NCBI GenBank assembly: GCA_020726505.1
Contig: JAHLEZ010000030.1
Location: 372,001 to 436,000, forward strand
Reading direction: 5' to 3'
DNA: 64,000 nt
DNA from: Leptodontidium sp. MPI-SDFR-AT-0119
Lineage: Eukaryota; Ascomycota; Leotiomycetes; Helotiales; Leptodontidiaceae
The notes under the pieces are model-generated. The model did not search any database, was not told the origin of the DNA, and saw only the letters and a program-made list of their open reading frames with translations. The translations under genes were made by a program, and so were the position numbers. Of the stretch, positions 1-11,343 are shown one piece after another; position 1 is the first letter of the stretch, and every line of letters starts with the position of its first letter.

Positions 1-889
1 TTTACTAATATGTGGGATAAATATAGCCCGATCAACTGCACATGTATTAGGGTGAGGCTCTTCAATTGCAAGAGTTAGAGAGAATGTGACTCCAAGACTT
101 TCTGCTCTCTTAACAGATTCCCATTACAGACGATCAGTATTTGAGGTCCTCGTAACTGGGCGTATTTTCAATCAAAGATAGCAGACGTATGTGGTAGGCT
201 TACTCATGGGAGGAATGGATTCGCTCATTCTTGACTTAGGAATAGGAAGGCGGATAATGTCAGTAGAGGAGCGTCGCCTCAAGGCCTGGACCATTTCATG
301 GCGTCATCCTTGGATGTTTAGATGGATATACCCATCAGTTTGTAGAGTTTACTGTTGTCTTTTTCTGAGTGGCTGTCAGTTGTCTACTGACGGGATTTCT
401 TTCCTCGAGGTTTCGTTCTTTTGGAAGGATAATCTAGAATTTGGAACCGAACTTTTCCTTTCTGGCGAGTTACCTTGCTTATCCTTCTGTCTTGGAGCAA
501 AGAGGATCCACAATACTCCCACATGAATGCTTTCTTGTAGACAGGTCGTGGCTAGACCAGGTCTCTTGTGCTTGCTTGATGGCATTTAAATACTAGAAAC
601 CGAGTTTGAGAAACATTTTCTGAGTTTGAGTCACGGGCTAAGGACTTATTATTTTGGAGTTTTGTGCATAAAGATAGGGTTGATTATTTAACTGTATGAT
701 GGTGTTGGCATAACCAGCTACAAGTGATTGACTCCGAAATTAAAGTAAAATTTTCGAATTGTATGGTTTGGTGCTAAGAATGAAAGCATGACCAGCGAGT
801 GATCAACAAAGTACCGACTATCAACCTGGGGCCGAATATTCCCCTATTGTCACCAGCCAACACCTGCACATGCCACGAACACCTTTAGC
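1..889. other. No supported gene
   Basis: Nearly 0.9 kb at the left edge without a convincing coding region. The only longer open frame (191-526, plus) starts at GTG, has no recognisable domain and no splice context. Base composition is moderate rather than AT-rich, so this may be intergenic DNA or the downstream region of the SNG1-like gene that ends at 890. Confidence 0.5.
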
Positions 890-2194
890 TCACGCACTCT
901 TGCCCTTGACATCCATCTCGGTGTTTGAAAGAGACTCTCGTGACACAGTCTGCCCCTCCTCCTGCCGCTCAATCTCCTCCGCCACAACCGTAGCGGCCCT
1001 CCCCTTAACAGCCTGCCTCCAAACATCAACACCAAGCATGCTCACCTCCCACGCAAACAAGATCGGCAATGCTCTCCCTAGCCTATTATAACACCCCCCA
1101 CTCCAAATCTGCACCATAACCCCCCACAGCGAATGCGCCGGCCACACATACCCGATCTTGTAAAACCCAGCACTGACGTCAAACGGCATAACCGTACTCG
1201 TGATATTAACAATAATCCACGTGAATGTAAAGAACGGGACGAACGTGATTTGGATAGTAGCGATGACAGCGTCGAGAACAAGGAAATTGATATGCATAAC
1301 GAGCCAGAGAATTGCCCAAGTCTGCACGAACTGCACGCCGTTCAAACCCCACGATTCTTGGAACGCCCAGATATATGCGCAGGAGAGGAGAGCGCCGATG
1401 AGAGCGTATGCGAGGGATGCGAGGAGTCGGAACACGATGAGTGTCCGGATGGGGATGGTGGCGTAGAAGTTGAAGCCAGTGGTGATGCCGTTGAAGGCTA
1501 GGATGAAGAAGAATTGCATGAGCGTGTACATGACGATGGATGCTGTGTTGAGGAGGAAACGCGCGCTTTGAGGAGTCGAAGCTATATCCAGAGATGTCGC
1601 GTCGAAGGGGTTGAAGAGAACTTGGGCGGCGGATGTGGAGCTGGTGTTGAGTGCCTGGAGGGCAGCACTGCCGTTCGTGCGAAGATAGATGAATTTCGCT
1701 GTCGCGGAGAGGACTTGTAGGTTTGAGAACAAACTTATAGCGACGGTGGGGTAGCGGACTTGATTCCACACTACCGTGATAGCTTGCGTGGGATCGTAGG
1801 TGTCTGAGTCTTGACCTGCAAGTGCACTGCTCAAGTTCGCCGTCGCACCTTCATGGATATAAACCGCGCCCCAGAAATCACCTCTGCAGACCGCAGACTC
1901 AACATCCTTAGTAGTCTCGTAACTCGTCGATGACTTCTCAGATATGGATGGGAATGTGTCGGCTTTGAGTGCTGTGGCTGCAAGACGTATGCTTTCGCCG
2001 ATGACGCCTTGGTCATAGTCGACCATGAGGATATTAAAGTTGTGGACGCGATGATCGGATTTCCAGAGTGCGCCGTATAGATAGCATAGATTGGCTAGGA
2101 AGAGGATTTGTAGCATGATGAAGCTGCCTCCTACGGCGAAGAAGTAGGGCTTCCTGGCAGCGGCCAGGGCTGGACTCATGAGGGGGATGCGCAT
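890..2194 (-). CDS. DUF3533 membrane protein, SNG1 (nitrosoguanidine resistance) family
   Basis: Single-exon gene of 434 aa. I chose the ATG at 2194 (protein begins MRIPLMSPALAAARKPYF) because the open frame further upstream has only a GTG start and low-complexity sequence. The layout fits the DUF3533/SNG1 family: a short cytosolic N-terminus, one membrane helix at about residues 17-40 (FFAVGGSFIMLQILFLANLC), a large polar extracytoplasmic domain with the family-like phrase NILMVDYDQGVIGE at about 53-66, then a C-terminal block of five or so hydrophobic helices (residues about 215-390), and a charged tail. Yeast SNG1 sits in the plasma membrane and affects nitrosoguanidine resistance and phospholipid asymmetry; that role is inferred here only from family. 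A TATA-like ctatttaaa lies about 150 bases upstream. It faces away from the RIP-eroded block that starts near 3.3 kb. Family call is fairly secure, exact function is not. Confidence 0.85.
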   Translation of the reverse strand: MRIPLMSPALAAARKPYFFAVGGSFIMLQILFLANLCYLYGALWKSDHRVHNFNILMVDYDQGVIGESIRLAATALKADTFPSISEKSSTSYETTKDVESAVCRGDFWGAVYIHEGATANLSSALAGQDSDTYDPTQAITVVWNQVRYPTVAISLFSNLQVLSATAKFIYLRTNGSAALQALNTSSTSAAQVLFNPFDATSLDIASTPQSARFLLNTASIVMYTLMQFFFILAFNGITTGFNFYATIPIRTLIVFRLLASLAYALIGALLSCAYIWAFQESWGLNGVQFVQTWAILWLVMHINFLVLDAVIATIQITFVPFFTFTWIIVNITSTVMPFDVSAGFYKIGYVWPAHSLWGVMVQIWSGGCYNRLGRALPILFAWEVSMLGVDVWRQAVKGRAATVVAEEIERQEEGQTVSRESLSNTEMDVKGKSA

Positions 2195-3300
2195 GTTGAT
2201 GGGTGAGGGAGCTGAAGGGGGGTATGTGTGGGGGATTTGACTAGAAGACAAAGTAGCAGAACAGAGCAATGTAAAACGCTGCTGAGCAGGAAGAACTTCG
2301 ATTTGGTAATAAGAAGACAAGGAGGAAAAATAGACAGAACTGTTTAAATAGCGAAAAAGAAAGAGCTGTGCCGCCAAGAGGGCCGCACTCACGGTGCCAG
2401 CTTAGACCATCCTCACCCACCATTTCAAGAACGAAAACAACAATTTTGTTAGAGGCTTCAAAATCGCAGATGGTGGGCATGCCTCGATATATCGTTAAGA
2501 GCGGAGGAACGGTACCGATCGGGCATAGTTCGCAGATCATGCAGCTAAACTCTCGGTCCCGAAACCCTGGGAATAATCTGGTCTGAAAAGCCAATGGATG
2601 GAGTTCACCAGGTGTTGATTCCGATAATCTCACTTGGCGATCGCGAAGAGGGGTTTCGCTGGAGATGGGGGTTGCAACGACATGCAATTGCGATTTTAAG
2701 TTGCGGCTTGACTCCTATGGGATTGATTTGTTGAAATTTGAGCAGAGTAGATTATATGCTTTCGATAGGTATTAATGTTTTTCTTCATTTGGTGCGAGGT
2801 GTTGAACTGTTGCTGAGCCTTTGAGTGGGGCTCGGAAAAAAATGATGAAAAGCGAAGAGCGAGGTGACAGACATGTCTTGGGATTCTAGATGCGGAATAG
2901 ATTGTGCGATCGTATTCTCTGACTAGGGAAATAGCGAATATCTTATTATGTTTCAGTTGTCTGATTAAGGAGAGTTCCACTGTGTTTTAATCAGTGTTGC
3001 GGAAGAAGCACTTCTCCTTGAACTGAATTTCGTGTTCTTTCAAAGGTTAGATACTCATCAGCACTTTTTGCAGAACTGGGAAAATAGGCGAGCTAGAAAG
3101 TGAACTCAGCCTCTAATCCAGATTATCCTAGATTGGGAGGTGATGAAGCTTACCTAAGTCTAGTAACAGGATCTCATCCTTTCGCCGTAGGGAAGCCTGG
3201 TCCTCCACAGCCTGGGTTATTACCTAACGTGATATTAGTGAAGACTTTAGGATGTCGGTACTAGAAGAAAAGTCAATTGGTCTTGCTTATTTTTAAAACA
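2195..3300. other. Upstream region of the SNG1-like gene, no further gene seen
   Basis: This holds the promoter of the SNG1-like gene and unassigned sequence. A 148-codon frame on the minus strand (2241-2687) overlaps that promoter, lacks recognisable features and is not called. The end of the stretch grades into AT-rich repeat DNA. Confidence 0.5.
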
Positions 3301-6300
3301 AAAAGGGGAATTACTAAAACAGGGTAAATAAACCCAATGACACTCTTGCCCGCCGCAATCCTCTCATTTACCAAATTCAAAACCACTCCCTAAAGAGGCG
3401 CAAATAACAAAGATTAACCCACCAACTACCACGACCTATTATTATACACGACTTGTCTATCACTAATAACTTTAACATTAAGATACACGCGTCCATTATC
3501 ATAATAAATGCCACTGGTTATACTACTAAAATTACTATTCTTAACATAATAATATCTCGAAAAACTAAAAGTGTCTTCTACTTAATTAAAATACGCATTA
3601 ATAGTATTACATCAATAACTCGGGATACTAAAAGACATTTAAGAAACCACTATTATTAGGGAATCTCGCCGTGGCTACTTTGCGAAGTTTCTCGCCTATA
3701 GCGAGGATAGTGAAAGGTAAAAACCAATCTTATTTTGTGCTACCGACAGAAAGGACGTAAGAGCATAAAGAGGCGTAATTGGGATCGAGGATTTTGTCGA
3801 ATGGGCCATTGTAAGTGTCACCACCGACTTCGGAATCGCCTAAGGATATTACAGTAATAACGCCTTATAAGGCGAGTTTCGTCTATTCGTTGTATTAGAG
3901 CTTAATGTAATAGTCAGGTAAGGAGGCTTTATTACCTCCATATGAGATAGAAATAACGTTGGTCTGGGATGATTAGAGGATAATGTCTGGTGAGAATTGA
4001 AGAACTTACGGGCTTGTAGACACCGCATTAGAGTTGGCCTTTATATCCACCTAGGCTAGGGTTAAGATAAACTAGGTCGAGAGAGACATTCCTTCACTTT
4101 GCAGTTTTCGATTTCACTAGATGCACTATAGATACAATAACTATTATTAATAGCATTAAGGAAGTCTTAAACTATTAGTTTAAGTTTATAATTAAGTAAT
4201 AAGATTAGTATTTACTATTTAGAACCCATTATAATCCCTAATAGATTCATAGTACTTATTATCTTTTTAAAGGACGAGTTCTTAAGGATAAATGAGGGGC
4301 TAAGTAGCATTAAAACTAAGCGCGACTTTTAGAGCGTTTGTGGTAACGAAGAGCAGTGTATATTTAGTAGCTCTAATAGCACCGTTAATGAGACGTTCCT
4401 CTAAGTATATACTATTTAAGATATTACTAAATCAGAGTTAAAGAAGCGTAATAATCTTGTAAGGGTCTAGTTATACAAGTAAAGGTAACTATAATAAATA
4501 TTAAGATTAGCTTTGTTATAATAAATATCAAGACTCTCATAAATGCCTAACTTGTTTCATAAGGCAGATTTGCTAACCTTTAGGATATCGTATTATATTA
4601 CAATATTTTATTTATATGTCGGAGAATATATATTCGTAACGTTACCCTTATCATATTGAGAGTTGTGGACTGGCTATCTCAGTAACGTAATAATAATGAG
4701 CTAAGAGTCGCGGTGCAAAAATTTAGGGGTAAGTTTTGTTTGTTATTAAGTGGTTAATTACTTGCTTCGTATTGAACTATATCTTAAGTTAGATTAGCTA
4801 TATTTAGATTATATCTTTAGAAAGCTGATTCTTTGTAAATTAGTATATTATACTTCGCTATGCTTAGAAACGTTTCTAATAACGGCTGCTATAATTCGTT
4901 TTTATATTAATACTGGGGAGATTGCAAAGTTATGCGCAACGCTATTAAAGAGAACACTGAGACTTCATTAGTATTAATACTTGGCTTAAGGGCGCAAGTG
5001 GAAGATTATCGTATCCTAGAGCCCCTATACTTTTGCTTCGTCGGAACCGAAGAGTATAGCAGGTTTCGGCTTGTGGCTAATTAGAAATCTGATTTAGCGA
5101 ATTAGTATTCCTAAAATATAAATGTCCTAAGTATTATTTTATCGCTTATACAATCGAGCATTTTAGTTATGGCTTATTACTAGATATTAAAGCTTTGTAT
5201 TTATTATAACGCATACTACTTGAGCCGCTGGATTAATTGCGTATTAGGTTGGAGCGTCGTGTCTTAAAGGAGAAAACATTGAGGAGAATGTTTTTCGAAT
5301 TAGTAATATTGCTCGAGGTGCTTATTCTCTTATTATTGTCATTAGTCTTAATTCTAACGCTTGGGACTAAGGAACCTCGACTTAAATTATGCCGTAGTAA
5401 TAGGGCAAGCGGCTTTAGACGCTTCTCGAAGCACTATTAGCTACCTCGCATCGAAAAACCATAGTGCATTAGCGAGGTTATTAAGAACTACTTAAGTTTA
5501 CTAAGAACTACTTAAGTTTACTAAGAAATAACTTGCTGCTTTTGCTTAGATAGGCTCGGTTACTACTTGATAGTTTATCGATTATTATAAGGGAAATTTA
5601 ACGCTAAGTTGTTTCGAACTTGTAATAGTTGTAATACAAATTTTCTTTTTGTTAGAAAGACTACTTAGTACCTTTAAGTATGTTCTTGACCCTTTAAGTA
5701 TAAGTATTATGAACTCACATTTTGGTAAGGAGATTATGTGTACGTACTTATAAGTCTATTGCGTTTACGGCTAAAGATCGATAAGACGAACTTCTTATTT
5801 TAAGCCTTTACTCGTTTATTACTTGCAAACGATAGTGATATGCTTCTTGAGATTTTGATATGTTATTACCGTAAAATTCTAATTAGTATTAATATTTCGT
5901 TGCTAATGCTTATAAGATTAATGTTTAGGGTATTTATTTAACTTATTAAATCACAGGCGTTTGTGATAACGATACGATTCTCGTTAATAGTACTTTTAGT
6001 GCGATAATTCACTAGGACAAGTTCCGTAAGGTTATAAATGTCTATCGAATTAGGTTATGAAAATGATTCGTAACTTAAGTTATTTATCACAGAGTATTAT
6101 ATTTTTTTCCCTCTTAGTATAATCGTATTTACTTACGCATAAAACTTAACGAGTTTAATAAAGTTTATTAAAGTACTTCTCGATGATGGGAATATATTTT
6201 TAAGTAATTTTATCGAAAAAGCTATACTTTTTATTAACGTCGTAAGAAATTAAGTAATATTCTTTAAGGCGATTAAACTTATCCTTATTATTATATTATA

Positions 6301-7264
6301 TTTCGTATTTATATCGTTACTATATTTCACACGTCTTTTATACGAGGAAAGTTTTATAAGTACTTTTTTGTAATATCGCTTAATAACATAAAACTAATAG
6401 CTTATAAAGGGAGGACATAAGCCTAGCTCTTCGGATTTAACGGTTATACTAATCTCGAAATAATCGAGTCTTAGATTTTTAGATTAAAGATGCGTCGACT
6501 TCGCTAGAGTACTTACGGATTCTTATTGTCGCGGCATAGTAAGAACGTATTTAACGAATCCGTTGGTATTAATCCTACGTTAGACTTAGTAGTTCGTAAT
6601 AGAGTCGAAGTAGTAATTGATAAAAATACTTACTCGAATCTCGTAAAAGGGGCCTAGTACGTCACCTCGAGCCGCAAGCGGCGTCGGTGTAGGCATTATA
6701 CCCCTTTTCCTTCGATTCTCAGCGCATTTTACTACGTAGGCTCTCCGAGGGTTAGTAATAATTATTAGTTATAGCCCCCCACCCCCCCCCCCCCCCCCCA
6801 CACCCCCTTTATTAATTTATTAGTCTATTAATAAAGTGTTAAGAAAATATAAGGGCGGCTTGGAAATCGTTGAATTTCTCTAAGGTAAATTAATATATTA
6901 CTTACTTTTAACATAATTTTATAACTATGCTAGTTATTACAAATTTAGCTAAGTTATTTTAAAAATCTAATTACGGCGAATTTTTATTACCTTTTTTAAA
7001 TATTATAACTCAAATATTGCGTTTCATATACGATTTTAAAGAAAAGCTCGATTTAAGGTTTACGAATCTTCGGTTAATTTATTACACGTAATCCACTTAT
7101 TTCTTTAACTCTTAATATCTTAATATTTACGCTAGCTATTACAACTTTGAAAAGCGCATTTTAAAGAACTTAATTCAGTGATTAATTTACACGTTTTTTT
7201 ATTACTTTAACTATAATATTCAAGTCGATGCACGAATTTAAAGAAACGCACGGTATTAAGGTAC
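3300..7264. repeat. RIP-eroded AT-rich block, origin unresolved
   Basis: About 4 kb of very AT-rich sequence with dense stop codons in all frames, abundant TpA and few CpA, as expected after RIP of transposons. I could not recognise a specific element. Landmarks: a perfect tandem duplication of a 20-bp unit at 5482-5521 (taagaactacttaagtttac twice) and a C-rich tract at 6775-6807. The short open frame at 5237-5440 is Leu-rich and looks like chance. Confidence 0.6.
6775..6807. repeat. Poly-C tract (poly-G on the minus strand)
   Basis: Six C, an A, eighteen C, then aca and five C. A similar poly-C run at 43917-43940 serves as the polypurine tract of a minus-strand Gypsy element, so this one may mark the end of another, unrecognised LTR element. 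No LTR boundary could be demonstrated here. Confidence 0.5.
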
Positions 7265-7435
7265 TGTTACGAACAGGGGTCCGGAACAGGTAAGCTTCGG
7301 CTAGGTCAAAGGTCCGACTCCGACTCCCCTCCGACTCTCTATATATGTGTAGCTCCCTCCTGTAAAGTAGCTCTATAGTTTTGTATTCTAAGTGTTAAGT
7401 CAACCTTCTACGGCCAAGGCTCTTGTGTCGTTACA
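7265..7435 (+). mobile_element. Solo LTR (171 bp) with 5-bp target duplication GGTAC
   Basis: The element starts TGTTACGA and ends TCGTTACA, giving TG...CA ends with short imperfect inverted termini. Perfect 5-bp direct repeats GGTAC flank it at 7260-7264 and 7436-7440. It contains a TATA-like ctatatatg near 7340, which suggests plus orientation. No internal retroelement sequence follows, so this is a solo LTR left by recombination. Its GC content is clearly higher than its surroundings. Confidence 0.8.
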
Positions 7436-7581
7436 GGTACTAAGTTTATTACACATCGTAATCCACCCTTTTCTTTAATAATTAATATCTTTAGAATTAC
7501 ATTAGCTATTACAAGTTTAAAAAGTATATTTTAAAAAGCTTAATTTAATAATTAAACTCCCTTTTTATTACTTTAGCCTTA

Positions 7582-7764
7582 TGTGGTATAGAAGTGGAGC
7601 ATAAAGTAAGTGCTCTCCTAAAGTGGTGATTAAGTCGTCTGAATTCTGTAAAAGGAGGCTCGTAGGGAGTAACTGACTATATACACGAATAGGGGCTACT
7701 AACTCAGCAGTCCCTATGCTAACTCAGCAAGGCCATGGTGCCACATGCCCGTGCCTGTACGACA
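7582..7764 (-). mobile_element. Family A solo LTR, copy 1 (183 bp), target duplication CCTTA
   Basis: Reverse-complement copy of the sequence found at 13682-13863 and 45589-45750. Read on the minus strand it begins TGTCGTACAG and ends with a TATACCACA-type terminus. Perfect CCTTA repeats flank it at 7577-7581 and 7765-7769. The three copies share most of their length, and the ends are TG...CA with near-perfect 10-bp inverted termini. Confidence 0.85.
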
Positions 7765-7848
7765 CCTTAATAATTATCTTAATATATAATTTTTAAAGAA
7801 TCACCTAATTTTAATATTCCTAGAGCTAAGGAAGCTAAGAATCACGTG

Positions 7849-7873
7849 TTTTTTTTTTTTTTTTTTTTTTTTT
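7849..7873. repeat. Poly-T tract of 25 nt
   Basis: Twenty-five uninterrupted T. It could be the A-tail of a retroposed sequence inserted on the minus strand (the sequence to the right would then be the insert), but no duplication or coding remnant was found to prove that. Confidence 0.5.
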
Positions 7874-8489
7874 GGAATACTACTAATAAGAAGCTAGAAA
7901 AATTCCTTAGTATTCGATTTTTTCTGATTTTCGCCCGTTTGTTTATATAGATTTAATCACATGTAGGAACTCTTTTTATGATTACGTTGCACTAGGCAAT
8001 AATAGATTAAACGCTATGCGAGTATTTACATTAGTTAATGCGTATTAATTGTTTTTAGGTTTTTACTTATAACCTTATCGACCGCGAGTTTGTGTTAATT
8101 ATTAAGTATATCTCTTTACGCTATTAATTATTACATTATTATACCGGGGGCTGTTTACCTTAAAAAGATGTTTAATAATAACTTATTATTAAGTACAAAA
8201 ATTTCTTATAGTGAAAAGAGGTACTTAAGCAATAAGCTCGTATTAAAGTGGTCCAAACACTTTAATTAATAAACCAAAGGCCAGCAATAAGGCCCTTAGC
8301 GTCTCTTAATATTTAACGGCTATAATAGCTATATAACTTATAAGTTTATTTTCTAAATATAAGTAACTAAAAATTATACCTTTTATTTAATTGTTCACTT
8401 AACACATGCTATACAACTACTTAACATTGCTTATTTCCAATCTAAAAAGCATTAATATAGCCAAGTAATTAAAGATAAAATTAAAAACG

Positions 8490-8707
8490 TGTCACGGTAC
8501 ATGGCTAGTAGCACCTCTTACGCGAGCCCACTGAACGGCCAGGTGCGCGTCCTGCACACCTACAGCTAGCTAAACCTACTTACTTTACTTTAAATAGCGA
8601 ACCTTTCTCCCTCTTAATGAGAGGGCAGAGCACTTCTCAATTAATCTTCTGCTCCCCACTACTTTACTAATTGGTACTTCTCTACCCCTTCAGTATTCTA
8701 CGTGATA
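8490..8707. mobile_element. Solo LTR (218 bp) with target duplication AAACG
   Basis: Begins TGTCACGG and ends CTACGTGATA, with perfect AAACG repeats at 8485-8489 and 8708-8712. The inverted termini TGTCACG / CGTGATA differ by a C-to-T change that turns the final CA into TA, which fits light RIP or decay. No internal element sequence is attached. It is not the same family as the A or B repeats in this window. Confidence 0.75.
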
Positions 8708-9195
8708 AAACGGCTATAACTCTTTTACTAAGTATACCTTTTTTTAATGCCTTTACTAAATTAAAGCCCAAACCTTTCAGAAAAAGACGATTTAATTAGC
8801 TTTTAAGCGTACTAACATATAGCTATTAAACGCAAATATTATTATTAAAGCTTTTAAGCTTACCTAGGACACTTAAATAAGCGACAAAGACATTTAGTAA
8901 ACGGGTATATAACTATACCCCCGAGTAATTTATTTATAATAATTAATATTCTTATATTTAACGAGCTTATACTACGCTAGATTCCAATTAATTCCCCATA
9001 ACGAAACAGGCGCCAAAACTTGAGACATTGCGCGAGTCGCTAGACTAAGCACTAAATGATGCAAAGAAATCAATAAGCTTAGAGACGAAGAGCATTAGAA
9101 GAAAGCCACGGGGTTGAGAGAAAGTAAGAGAGAGGTGGAAGTCAGCAGCTATTTAGCCTTTGCAATAGCACTCGATTGGAAAAACCCGCGCTGCG

Positions 9196-9520
9196 AAAGA
9201 CCTCAGGGAGTCTATCGCTACTTTGGAAGCATCATCCTTTAAAACTGACGAAATACAGGAGCAGAGGGGCAAGTTGAGGAAGCTAAATGATGAGTAGTGT
9301 GTGGATTTAGATGATGAGCTACCGCCGATTTACGAACGTTCTCTTGGGCTTGAAGGCCAGCTAGAGGAGATGGAAAAGAGGACAGTGTGGTTAGAGGGCG
9401 TGGATGTGGCGAAGCAGCATGAGGAGACAGACGGTGGCGAAAGTTCGCCAAGCCAGGGACAATGTTATAAGTCAGTTGTGGTTGTGAAGGATGATGGGTG
9501 GGCAACAGATGGTTCTTGAA
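9196..9520 (+). pseudogene. Coiled-coil protein fragment with internal stop
   Basis: A charged frame runs on both sides of a TAG near 9296: upstream AKDLRESIATLEAS and KLRKLNDE, downstream CVDLDDELPPIYERS and LEGQLEEMEKRTVWLEG. The heptad-like Leu/Glu/Lys spacing suggests a coiled coil. It lies where the AT-rich block ends. No start, partner exon or known family could be assigned, so a relic of a host gene or a chance frame both remain possible. Confidence 0.35.
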
Positions 9521-11215
9521 GGGATGATCGAAAGATGCGAAGGGCTGTGAGGTATACATACTGCTAACAAGCAAATATAAGGAGATGATTTATATTCTAA
9601 TGGGGTTTCAAACTCTTAATCGCATTTGTGGTTGTGGTTTTGGTTGTGTCACCTACTTTTCTCCAAGTCCTCCTTCTTCACATCCAGCCAAAGCCAAGCT
9701 CGTGCATAGGAAGGACGGGGGATCCGGAAGCTGGGGAGGTGGAAGCTGGAGAAGTCAAGTGTCATGGTGGTGTGAGTAGTCGTGGGTTTTGTTGGTTGGA
9801 AAAGAGGAGGACAAGGGCTTAGGTAGTTAGTCCTCTTGCAAGTCCAAGAAAAGCATAAAAACCCACGAAATAGTTGAAGGAGGTGTCGATCGCCAAGGGC
9901 TTGAATTAGATATTGCATTTTCTAGGATGACGATTAGGATTGAATTCAGGATTAAGAGGGAAGCGAGCTATGTTGGTCTGACTAATGTCTGTGTCTTGAG
10001 TCTTTAGGATGATAAAGGGGAAGCAAGGAAGGAGAAGGGTGGTAGGTAGATCGATGCGGGGTGAGAGGAACAGGAACAGGAAGAGGAGAGGATGTGTATA
10101 TCTTTTTCGATTGCTCTTTCAACTTCTGTAATAACGTCATGAGCCCTATCGATAGAGGGATAAGTAAGGTCAAGTTTATATCTAGCAGCGTTCCTGTCTT
10201 AACATGAGCACTTCGGCAATCTGATCCAATCCAACCCCGTTCTCCTGGCAGCGGGCAATATTCGACTTTCTTTCTGCTTCTATCTTTGGCTCTTTCTTTG
10301 GCTTCGCAGATTGAGAGTTGAAAAGTGAGGTGAGTTGTGTGTTTTGTGTTATCCTGCGCAACAGATCACGTGTGACTTGCTAGGTACCTAAGTATCTTAC
10401 CTACTTCGGGAATTGGAGAGGTGGAACGAAGGTGGCAGCGGAGATGGATTAAAGGAGACGAGAGAAAGGAACAGAGGGGAAAATTATAAGAGTTTCTTCT
10501 CTTCTTCTCTTCTCTTTTTTTTTTCCCCTCTTAAGGCTACTGGGTTCGGCCGGATAGTATTCATCAAGGGCGATGTTCTAAGTAAAGTTAAGACTAGGGG
10601 CACATGTGATAAAAAAAAAAATATCAATATCTAACATCTAACCGGCGCTGGTGGGTCGGTCACATTTCGGCGCTTCTATCACACTCACCACGGACGCCCA
10701 TCCTCAGCCAACGAATGGCCAGAGGCAGCGCTTCATGGGCCAATCAACAGCCGTTGTTGGCTCCATCCACCACACCACACGGCCGCAGCCCCTCTCTCCT
10801 CGGCACCCCACCCCAACAAGGCCTAAGCTCCAGCTTCCCCACTCCACCAACCTCCACCAACCTCCACCTCCGGATCCATATCCAGATCCAGATACGCATA
10901 TGCACCACGCCTTTATCTAACTGTTTCCGGTAGCAGTCGGACCGATCACCTGTCAAGTGATGCGGAGGGAGCGGGGGTGGGCGTGGCCGGCTGAGCTTGG
11001 ACGGGGAAGGAGGGCCGTTTGTGGGTAAGGCAGGTGGGTAGGTAGGCAGGGAAGAATCACGAAAAAGCTCATCCATTGACCAGGAAGGAGGAAGCTCCTA
11101 CCTAACCCAGTACTGTACAGTAATTACCGTACAGTGCTCTACTTTACTGGTGCAGGGAATCAACTAGGGAGGTAATTCGGAACACCCAAGCAAGCTCGCT
11201 CGGTCCTATTCCTCC
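9521..11215. other. Intergenic region upstream of the sugar transporter
   Basis: About 1.7 kb of moderate to high GC without a supportable gene. Short frames on both strands overlap each other. It contains pyrimidine-rich and CT-rich stretches (10495-10530), a C-rich segment at 10780-10880, and a G-rich patch near 10965-11010 (gcggggg, gacgggg) that includes sequences fitting the SYGGRG pattern of the CreA/Mig1 carbon repressor. Confidence 0.5.
11111..11122. promoter_or_regulatory. Perfect palindrome TACTGTACAGTA upstream of the transporter
   Basis: A 12-bp perfect inverted repeat about 220 bases before the transporter start, followed 6 bases later by a second ccgtacag half-site. Paired sites of this kind can bind a dimeric regulator. 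No specific factor is assigned. Confidence 0.3.
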
Positions 11216-11223
11216 TATATAAT
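11216..11223 (+). promoter_or_regulatory. TATA-like box of the sugar transporter gene
   Basis: tatataat lies about 120 bases upstream of the ATG at 11344, followed by a C/A-rich leader with repeated acaacac, typical of strongly expressed fungal genes. Confidence 0.5.
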
Positions 11224-11343
11224 CCCGCTCTCCGCCCCCCGCCCGCCTATTCAGAATACACCAGCCGTCACACCAAATCTCCAAACTCGAACAAGCACAA
11301 TCAACACAGCACAACACAACACAACACCGTCGCAGCAACAACA

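Noticed and set aside
2241..2687. 148-codon minus-strand frame
   Set aside because: It overlaps the promoter of the SNG1-like gene, shows no domain or signal and has an isolated position.
5237..5440. 67-codon Leu-rich frame in the AT-rich block
   Set aside because: It is short, low in complexity and surrounded by stops; it looks like chance in RIP-altered DNA.
9239..9574. 111-codon minus-strand frame
   Set aside because: His/Pro-rich composition is the complement of the coiled-coil fragment on the plus strand.
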